From Desulfobacterales bacterium (lineage in GTDB: Bacteria; Desulfobacterota; Desulfobacteria; Desulfobacterales; 4be13), in contig JAOZLU010000010.1 in the NCBI GenBank assembly GCA_029934695.1, positions 15,824 through 24,522 on the forward strand: DNA of 8,699 nt. Reading direction: 5' to 3'. Below the pieces are notes generated by a model. That model saw nothing but the letters and a program-made list of their open reading frames with translations, did no database searches and was not told the DNA's origin. Position numbers and translations under genes: made by a program. Of the stretch, positions 5,801-8,699 are shown in pieces (position 1 is the stretch's first letter; every line of letters starts with the position of its first letter).

Positions 5801-6931
5801 TTTCTGGCAAATCCCGAGTGTGAGAACTCTGATTATATGCCAATCAGTGATGATCTGATGGGGTTGAAGGTCATTTCTGCTGAAGATATCGAACTGGTTG
5901 GCGACTATGTTTACGATTTTTCTGTTCAGGATGACGAAAACTTCGTTTGCGGAACAGGCGGACTCTTAGCGAAAAACACCGACGCGGACGTTGACGGGTC
6001 TCATATCAGAACACTTCTCCTGACATTTTTCTACAGACAGATGAAAGAGATTGTCGAGAAAGGGTTTCTCTACATTGCCCAGCCGCCTCTGTTCAAGGTC
6101 GGCAAAGGAAAGAGCGAGGTGTATCTCAAGGATGAGCCCGAGTATAATGATTACCTCGTGAAAAGGGTGTGCGGTCAGAGAAATGTCAAAAACAGCAGGG
6201 ATGAGACGATCTCGGAGCAGGACCTGTATCTTTTTATCGGCGATCTTTCAGAATATATCTCTGTAATATCAAAGCTGGAACGCCGCGGCATTTATCCTGA
6301 ACTTGTTGAACTGCTGATAAAACAGGGCGTCGAAGATAAGACATTTCTTGAAGACGAGGCCAAGATGTCGGAGCTGAGAGATTCCCTTTCAGAGAAAGGA
6401 TATGAGGTCGGCGAATTATTGTGGAATGAGGAACGCGGCGTTTATGAGATGACGATCACGCCTCCTGATGGCGGAAACGGCGAATCATTGACAGACAGCA
6501 GCGCAACAGGCAGGGAAATTAAACCGCTCGTACTGGGTAAAGGCCAACTGGTTTATTCCTCAGATTTTCAGAAGAGCCTGGTTTTGGGAAAAAAGATTTT
6601 TGAATTCGATCATCCGCCATTTTCGATTTTTGCCAAAGACAAGGAAGAGAGTGCGATTCTTATTAAGAACAAGGTGCGTCTTCTTTATTTTATGATAGAG
6701 GAAGGCAAAAAAGGGATCGCTGTTCAGAGATACAAAGGGCTTGGCGAAATGAATCCGGATCAGTTGTGGGAAACCACGATGAATCCGGACAAGCGGATTC
6801 TGCTCAAGGTGAAGGTGGAAGACGCGGTTGAAGCGGATGAAATTTTCACGCTTCTGATGGGTGATGTTGTTGAGCCGAGAAGGGAATTTATTCAGACAAA
6901 TGCGCTTGAAGTGAGTTCGTTGGACATATAA
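2858..6931 (+). CDS. gyrB: DNA gyrase subunit B precursor containing an intein
   Basis: GyrB supplies the ATPase and part of the cleavage-religation centre of gyrase, which introduces negative supercoils with GyrA. The precursor is 1357 residues; removing the intein (residues 499-1040) leaves an 815-residue extein, near the 804 of E. coli. The GHKL ATPase shows EVVDNSIDEA with Glu46 and Asn50, EDNGRGIP (76-83, Asp77) and GGLHGVGVSVVNALS (117-131). The transducer has QTKTKLGNSE. The Toprim domain has the catalytic Glu426 in LVEGDSAGG and, after the intein, TDADVDGSH with Asp1042, Asp1044 and Asp1046 (E. coli 498, 500, 502). The long Gram-negative-type insert follows, then the C-terminal QRYKGLGEMNPDQLWETTMNP segment. 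The start fits the family N-terminus but has no visible ribosome binding site; the leader is a repeat array. Gyrase function requires splicing, because the intein splits the metal site. Confidence 0.97.
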   Translation: MSKNINNTTYDADNIKILEGLEAVRKRPSMYIGNVDVEGLHHLVYEVVDNSIDEAMAGYCDLIDIIIHTDNSVSVEDNGRGIPVGIHKKEKVPALEVVMTRLHAGGKFDNESYKVSGGLHGVGVSVVNALSMSLEVEIYSGGKIHHQTYRKGIKASELKVTGKTDRHGTKIHFKPDTEILNSDDFSFEILSRRIRELAFLNKGVRIRIEDERSDKKDEFFYEGGISEFVEYLNRHSTALHEPIFIQGEKNGSHIEVAIQYNATFAEKIFSFANNINTVEGGFHLIGFKAALTRTVNQYAVNGNLPKNFKTKLSGDDVREGMTAIISVRIMSPQFEGQTKTKLGNSEIKGLVESLINEKLSAFLEENPAVAKKILAKSIDAARARDAAKRARDLARSKGSLIDSTLPGKLADCQVSDPAERELFLVEGDSAGGSGKQGRDRRFQAILPLKGKILNVEKARFDKMLRSEEIKNIITALGTGIGEEEYDIEKLRYHKIIVMSVAGDEPTLVADNAGQSEFVEIGKFIDECIDGQRTAGRYNVISSDPVTHATRFRPLKAVIRHGHNEPMYKITTQYDRSVKVTSSHSVFVLEDGKVRLRKGSEVSPGDVLVASRRLPRPEKRPVQIDLVKTFHDAGLTHALYLKGDDVRRVASHRLLARVECPDHSEVQKVSLDSDGWQTLVEQRQAVGISQNQAAAVCGVCQPISVSQWENSISQPILPKFMDYIETIGGNDNLAYEMFPSRIDERPAQDDSDENARWRVVSYYKRLENFTQDELEALGGNVEIVPQTHKDKAFPRYLPITRELVYFLGWFAARGCLDKDQVILSLDRKDEPFLPELAIYVRKVFRETPHRSDDPGYPGIRFCFHSVAAARLLKAWGLGGLMHEKALPNIIFSLDETLQTAFLEGFFLGNGGVTEDMNVSFPSSSKKLKDGLLYLFGQLGLIASATCQPSDTGQYTVAIHGKDQLEQCRQIWQGHPDAHKVEAFLANPECENSDYMPISDDLMGLKVISAEDIELVGDYVYDFSVQDDENFVCGTGGLLAKNTDADVDGSHIRTLLLTFFYRQMKEIVEKGFLYIAQPPLFKVGKGKSEVYLKDEPEYNDYLVKRVCGQRNVKNSRDETISEQDLYLFIGDLSEYISVISKLERRGIYPELVELLIKQGVEDKTFLEDEAKMSELRDSLSEKGYEVGELLWNEERGVYEMTITPPDGGNGESLTDSSATGREIKPLVLGKGQLVYSSDFQKSLVLGKKIFEFDHPPFSIFAKDKEESAILIKNKVRLLYFMIEEGKKGIAVQRYKGLGEMNPDQLWETTMNPDKRILLKVKVEDAVEADEIFTLLMGDVVEPRREFIQTNALEVSSLDI
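4352..5977 (+). mobile_element. GyrB intein, 542 residues, with helix-turn-helix-like insert and degenerate LAGLIDADG endonuclease
   Basis: This in-frame insertion is bounded by KIIVM upstream and TDADVDG downstream, which rejoin as the invariant gyrase KIIVMTDADVDG. Splicing signals, in intein numbering: Ser1 (SVAGDEPTLV, block A), TSSH at 82-85 (block B TxxH), VYDFSVQDDENFV (block F), terminal Asn542, and Thr+1 supplied by GyrB. The penultimate residue is Lys541 rather than the usual His. The endonuclease domain has LAGLIDADG-like helices LGWFAARGCL (308-317) and FLEGFFLGNGGV (402-413), the block D-like EKALPN and the block H-like KKLKDGLLYLFGQLG. The residues at the two catalytic acidic positions are Arg314 and Asn410, so cleavage activity is probably lost. 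A helix-turn-helix-like segment lies at 177-230. Block F carries Asp, not Cys, at its key position, so this reads as a class 1 intein. Confidence 0.93.
4880..5041 (+). other. Helix-turn-helix-like segment inside the intein
   Basis: Precursor residues 675-728 read WQTLVEQRQAVGISQNQAAA, then a Cys-containing stretch, VSQWENSISQPILPKFMDYI and ETIGG. The order 'R..G.SQ..AA...G......S.WE.....P' matches the layout of XRE/Cro-type helix-turn-helix domains, with SQNQAAAV as helix 2 and PISVSQWENS as recognition helix and exit. It lies between the N-terminal splicing half and the endonuclease motifs, where accessory DNA-recognition modules occur in large inteins. It would originally have helped target the empty gyrB site. 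Whether it still binds DNA is unknown. Confidence 0.6.
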
Positions 6932-6937
6932 ACGGTC

Positions 6938-6952
6938 ATGGCTTTCAGCCAT
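6938..6952. repeat. Short hairpin downstream of gyrB
   Basis: ATGGCT and AGCCAT form a 6-bp stem with a TTC loop, seven bases after the gyrB stop. There is no T-tract after it, so a role as an intrinsic terminator is weak. The core GGCTTTCAGCC resembles GGCTTTTAGCC at 7334-7344 and the GGCTGAAAGC beside the hairpin at 7278-7299, suggesting a second small palindrome family in this gene-free region. Confidence 0.5.
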
Positions 6953-6994
6953 AACAAAGCACGAATGTCATAAAGATATAATTGATTGATATTT

Positions 6995-7027
6995 TTGCCG
7001 GACGGGGTTGCAAACCCCGTCCGGCAA
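6995..7027. repeat. Full palindrome of the GCCGGACGGGG family
   Basis: TTGCCGGACGGGG (6995-7007) and CCCCGTCCGGCAA (7015-7027) are perfect 13-bp complementary arms around the heptamer TTGCAAA. This is the longest perfect copy in the window. A T-run lies just before the left arm, not after the right arm, so a rightward intrinsic terminator for gyrB is unlikely. Confidence 0.92.
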
Positions 7028-7064
7028 CGGCAAACCCCCGTCCGCGGCAACGTCCGGCAACGGG
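7028..7064. repeat. Partial copies of the palindrome family
   Basis: Right-arm halves follow the full palindrome directly: GGCAAACCCCCGTCCG (7029-7044, with an extra C) and CGTCCGGCAACGGG (7051-7064). They look like decayed or recombined copies, linked by GGCAA. Confidence 0.75.
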
Positions 7065-7081
7065 CAGCGAGATATTAAACA

Positions 7082-7113
7082 TTGCGGACGGGGTTGCAAA
7101 CCCCGTCCGGCAA
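7082..7113. repeat. Second full palindrome of the GCCGGACGGGG family
   Basis: TTGCGGACGGGG (7082-7093) pairs with CCCCGTCCGGCAA (7101-7113) around TTGCAAA. It differs from the copy at 6995 by loss of one C in the left arm, leaving a bulge. The centre and the right arm are identical to the 6995 copy. Confidence 0.9.
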
Positions 7114-7136
7114 CGGCAAACCCTGTCCGGCAACGG
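7114..7136. repeat. Half copy of the palindrome family
   Basis: CGGCAAACCCTGTCCGGCAA (7114-7133) is a right-half copy with a C-to-T change in the GTCCGG arm, directly abutting the full palindrome at 7082-7113. The full-plus-half arrangement matches that at 6995-7044 and at 8638-8683. Confidence 0.8.
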
Positions 7137-7277
7137 ACCGCCATTTCTCAGGAATTGTCCTTCATCCATCTATGCTAAAAGTGGAATCCCCCCTGTTTCC
7201 TATCCGATTTGAAGTAAGGCGACTGATCAGTTCATCTCAGAAATCCAAAATCAAAATTTTTCAGTCTGTGCGGTCCC

Positions 7278-7299
7278 GCCGGGGAATAAATTCCCCGGC
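7278..7299. repeat. Strong 9-bp hairpin
   Basis: GCCGGGGAA (7278-7286) and TTCCCCGGC (7291-7299) form a perfect 9-bp stem with loop TAAA. It lies 84 bases before the start codon of the downstream gene and is unrelated in sequence to the CGGACGGGG palindromes. No T-tract follows. It continues into GGCTGAAAGC, which is related to the short hairpins after gyrB and at 7334. Confidence 0.8.
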
Positions 7300-7333
7300 T
7301 GAAAGCGAAAGTACTCTAAAGCGCACTGTAAAT

Positions 7334-7344
7334 GGCTTTTAGCC
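7334..7344. repeat. Short GGCTTTTAGCC hairpin
   Basis: GGCT and AGCC form a 4-bp stem around TTT, 39 bases before the start codon at 7383. On its own it is weak. It is worth listing because the same core appears after gyrB (6938-6952). Confidence 0.4.
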
Positions 7345-7371
7345 TGCGTTGGCCAGTTAATAAGACATAAG

Positions 7372-7377
7372 AGGAGG
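7372..7377 (+). promoter_or_regulatory. Strong Shine-Dalgarno that decides the start at 7383
   Basis: A perfect AGGAGG lies five bases before the ATG at 7383. A second ATG at 7378-7380 is out of frame and meets TGA after one further codon (ATG CGA TGA), so it cannot be the start. Confidence 0.85.
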
Positions 7378-7382
7378 ATGCG

Positions 7383-8594
7383 ATGAATCATGAGAACATT
7401 CTGAGATGGATCCGGAACAGCGAGAATTCCGGCATGGAATTCAAGCGGGATGACATTCGGCCTGAACAATTGGCAAAGGAGATTGTAGCTCTTCTGAATT
7501 TCAAGGGCGGCAAAATACTGCTGGGTGTGGAAGACGACGGGAGCATATCCGGAATAACCCGGCCTTCTCCCGAAGAATGGGTGATGAATGTCTGTTCTGA
7601 TATCGTTCATCCCAGGATCATCCCATATTACGAGGAAATTCAGATGGGAGACAGACGGGTCGCGGTGATCTCCGTGGATATGGGCATTTCAAAGCCTTAT
7701 GTGATGCGTCATGGTAAGGGGGAGAACATTTATATCCGGGTAGGCTCGACTTCCCGACTTGCCACGAGGGAAGAGCAGATGCGCCTTTTCCAGGAAGGCG
7801 GTTTTTTGCACGTTGAGATTCTGCCAGTCCCCGGAACCTGTTTTGCAAATCTTGATCTGAGGCGTCTGAGTGACTATTTCGGACGGGTCAGAAGGTTGAT
7901 TCCTTTGCCGAACACGGATGAGGACTGGACCCAGTTGCTGATCAACATGGAATATATGAGCGCGCATGAAGGCTCAGATTCCTTATGCACCATTGCCGGG
8001 CTTCTCCTGTTCGGACGCCGGCCCGGGCGTTTTCTCCGACAGGCCGGGCTGGAATGGATTGTGTTTCCGGGAACCGAAAAAGATTATGACACCCGGGACA
8101 GAGCCGGCTTGGATGGTCCTCTGGCTGCACTGTGGGATGAAAATGGAGAGCAGATCGAAGACGGTCTTCTTGATCTGCTGATGAATAAGGTCAGACAGCA
8201 TGCATCTCAGGAAAAACTCTCGGAGAATCAGTTGACAAGAGTTGTTCAATGGGATTTTGCCCCTGAAGCGATAAGGGAGGCCGTTGTCAACGCGTTTGCC
8301 CATCGGGACTGGACAAGACCCGCCGATGTCGAGGTCTCGTTATATTCGGACCGTATGGAGATCATCAGCCCGGGGCCGCTGCCCAACCACGTCACAGTGG
8401 AACGCATGAAGCAGGGGCTTCGCATTCCGAGAAATCCCATCCTGATTCAGACCCTTAAAGATTACGGATATGTGGAGTACATGGGCATGGGGGTGAGAAA
8501 CAAGATCATCGCGGGCATGAAAAAGCATAATGGGACAGAACCGGAGTTTGTTGCGGATGAGTTTCAGGTGCTGGTTCGATTGCTTAAAGAATGA
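7383..8594 (+). CDS. Schlafen AlbA_2-type domain protein with C-terminal GHKL-like ATPase domain
   Basis: This is a 403-residue soluble protein. The N-terminal domain (about 1-125) has the AlbA_2 pattern: ENSGMEFKRD (14-23), the helix QLAKEIVALLNFKGG (29-43), then the strand KILLGVEDDGSISGI. VMRHGKGENIYIRVGSTSR (about 110-128) closes this domain. The middle (about 130-270) is a linker region containing TIAGLLLFGRRP. The C-terminal part resembles the HATPase_c_4 type: REAVVNAFAHRDW (298-310) with Asn303 in the N-box position, EIISPGPLP (326-334) and RNPILIQTLKDYGYVEYMGMGVRNKI (350-375). The protein stops soon after, without the winged helix some relatives carry. Such proteins are annotated as putative ATP-binding regulators or nucleic acid-binding proteins, and their substrate is generally unknown. 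The gene stands alone between palindrome clusters, suggesting an accessory gene. Confidence 0.88.
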   Translation: MNHENILRWIRNSENSGMEFKRDDIRPEQLAKEIVALLNFKGGKILLGVEDDGSISGITRPSPEEWVMNVCSDIVHPRIIPYYEEIQMGDRRVAVISVDMGISKPYVMRHGKGENIYIRVGSTSRLATREEQMRLFQEGGFLHVEILPVPGTCFANLDLRRLSDYFGRVRRLIPLPNTDEDWTQLLINMEYMSAHEGSDSLCTIAGLLLFGRRPGRFLRQAGLEWIVFPGTEKDYDTRDRAGLDGPLAALWDENGEQIEDGLLDLLMNKVRQHASQEKLSENQLTRVVQWDFAPEAIREAVVNAFAHRDWTRPADVEVSLYSDRMEIISPGPLPNHVTVERMKQGLRIPRNPILIQTLKDYGYVEYMGMGVRNKIIAGMKKHNGTEPEFVADEFQVLVRLLKE

Positions 8595-8598
8595 GGGA

Positions 8599-8628
8599 TT
8601 GATGAAGGGTAAGGGGCATATTCATCAA
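8599..8628. repeat. Inverted repeat after the AlbA_2/ATPase gene
   Basis: TTGATGAA (8599-8606) and TTCATCAA (8621-8628) are perfect 8-bp arms around the loop GGGTAAGGGGCATA. The loop carries the same GGGTAAGGGG motif as the gap before gyrB. It could form the 3' end of the transcript, but no T-tract follows. Confidence 0.6.
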
Positions 8629-8637
8629 GCTAAGGCT

Positions 8638-8683
8638 GCCGGACGGGTTGCAAACCCCGTCCGGCAAAGAAACCCCGTCCGGC
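8638..8683. repeat. Full plus half palindrome of the GCCGGACGGGG family
   Basis: GCCGGACGGG (8638-8647) and CCCGTCCGGC (8656-8665) are perfect 10-bp arms around TTGCAAAC. A right-half copy, AACCCCGTCCGGC (8671-8683), follows after a short A-rich link. The full-then-half arrangement repeats that seen at 6995-7044 and 7082-7136. The remaining bases to 8699 show nothing recognisable. Confidence 0.88.
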
Positions 8684-8699
8684 GTTATTCGCCTGGAAT

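Larger units (their letters stand above)
7137..7371. other. Gene-free spacer upstream of the AlbA_2/ATPase gene
   Basis: Short frames across this stretch are translations of repeat DNA without ribosome binding sites or recognisable products. It holds an A/T-rich patch around 7236-7262 (AAATCCAAAATCAAAATTTTT), a strong hairpin at 7278-7299 and a short one at 7334-7344. No confident promoter is visible, although transcription of the gene at 7383 must start in or before this interval. Confidence 0.6.

Noticed and set aside
4352..5977. Class 3 (WCT-type) intein
   Set aside because: Block F reads VYDFSV with Asp instead of the branch-point Cys, and the residue before Lys-Asn is Ala rather than Thr, so a class 1 intein with Ser1 fits better.
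2858..6931. Two-domain fusion or frameshifted gyrB
   Set aside because: The frame is continuous, and removing residues 499-1040 restores an uninterrupted GyrB sequence, which an intein explains fully.
6995..7027. Intrinsic terminator of gyrB
   Set aside because: The stem is strong but its T-run precedes the left arm and none follows the right arm, and the same palindrome occurs elsewhere as a repeat.
6945..7342. Short frames on both strands through the repeat region after gyrB
   Set aside because: Their translations are Arg/Pro/Gly-rich products of the palindromes, without ribosome binding sites or recognisable family features.

Overview
The window looks like a chromosomal segment from a Gram-negative bacterium, most plausibly a Desulfobacterota (Desulfobacterales-type) sulfate reducer. 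Three things suggest this: a dnaN/gyrB pair with an E. coli-like long GyrB, an RdgC-like gene pair of a type I associate with sulfate reducers, and intergenic regions full of GC-rich palindromes built on GCCGGACGGGG. The taxonomic call is an inference from memory of such genomes, not a search result.

Layout. Bases 1-409 hold no gene. They contain six tandem copies of a 19-bp unit, partial and palindromic relatives of that unit, an AT-rich stretch and a plausible promoter. Bases 410-1552 hold two closely spaced genes (204 and 174 codons) that together resemble a split RdgC-like recombination-associated protein. Next come dnaN (sliding clamp, 1617-2735) and gyrB (2858-6931), all on the + strand. 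recF, which lies between dnaN and gyrB in many bacteria, is absent here, and dnaA is not in the window. The gaps before dnaN and before gyrB share a design: a G-rich arm followed by a C-rich arm. The one before gyrB ends in telomere-like tandem repeats that run right up to the gyrB start codon, with no visible Shine-Dalgarno sequence.

The main feature is a 542-residue intein (4352-5977) in GyrB, inserted exactly between Met and the Thr-Asp-Ala-Asp-Val-Asp-Gly metal-binding motif of the Toprim domain. Without it the extein is a normal 815-residue GyrB. The intein has recognisable splicing blocks (Ser1, TxxH, C-terminal Asn, Thr+1), an embedded helix-turn-helix-like segment, and a two-motif LAGLIDADG endonuclease domain. 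Both catalytic acidic positions of that domain appear substituted (Arg and Asn), so the endonuclease is probably dead while splicing is presumably kept.

Bases 6932-7382 contain no gene but hold two full GCCGGACGGGG palindromes, several half copies and other hairpins. A 403-residue protein with an N-terminal Schlafen AlbA_2-type domain and a C-terminal GHKL-type ATPase-like domain follows (7383-8594). Another palindrome of the same family lies just after it at the window end, so this gene sits as an isolated accessory unit between repeat clusters.

Functionally, dnaN and gyrB supply the replication clamp and the supercoiling enzyme. The RdgC-like pair may act on recombination at the same DNA. 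GyrB can be active only after the intein removes itself. The AlbA_2/ATPase protein has no evident link to the others.
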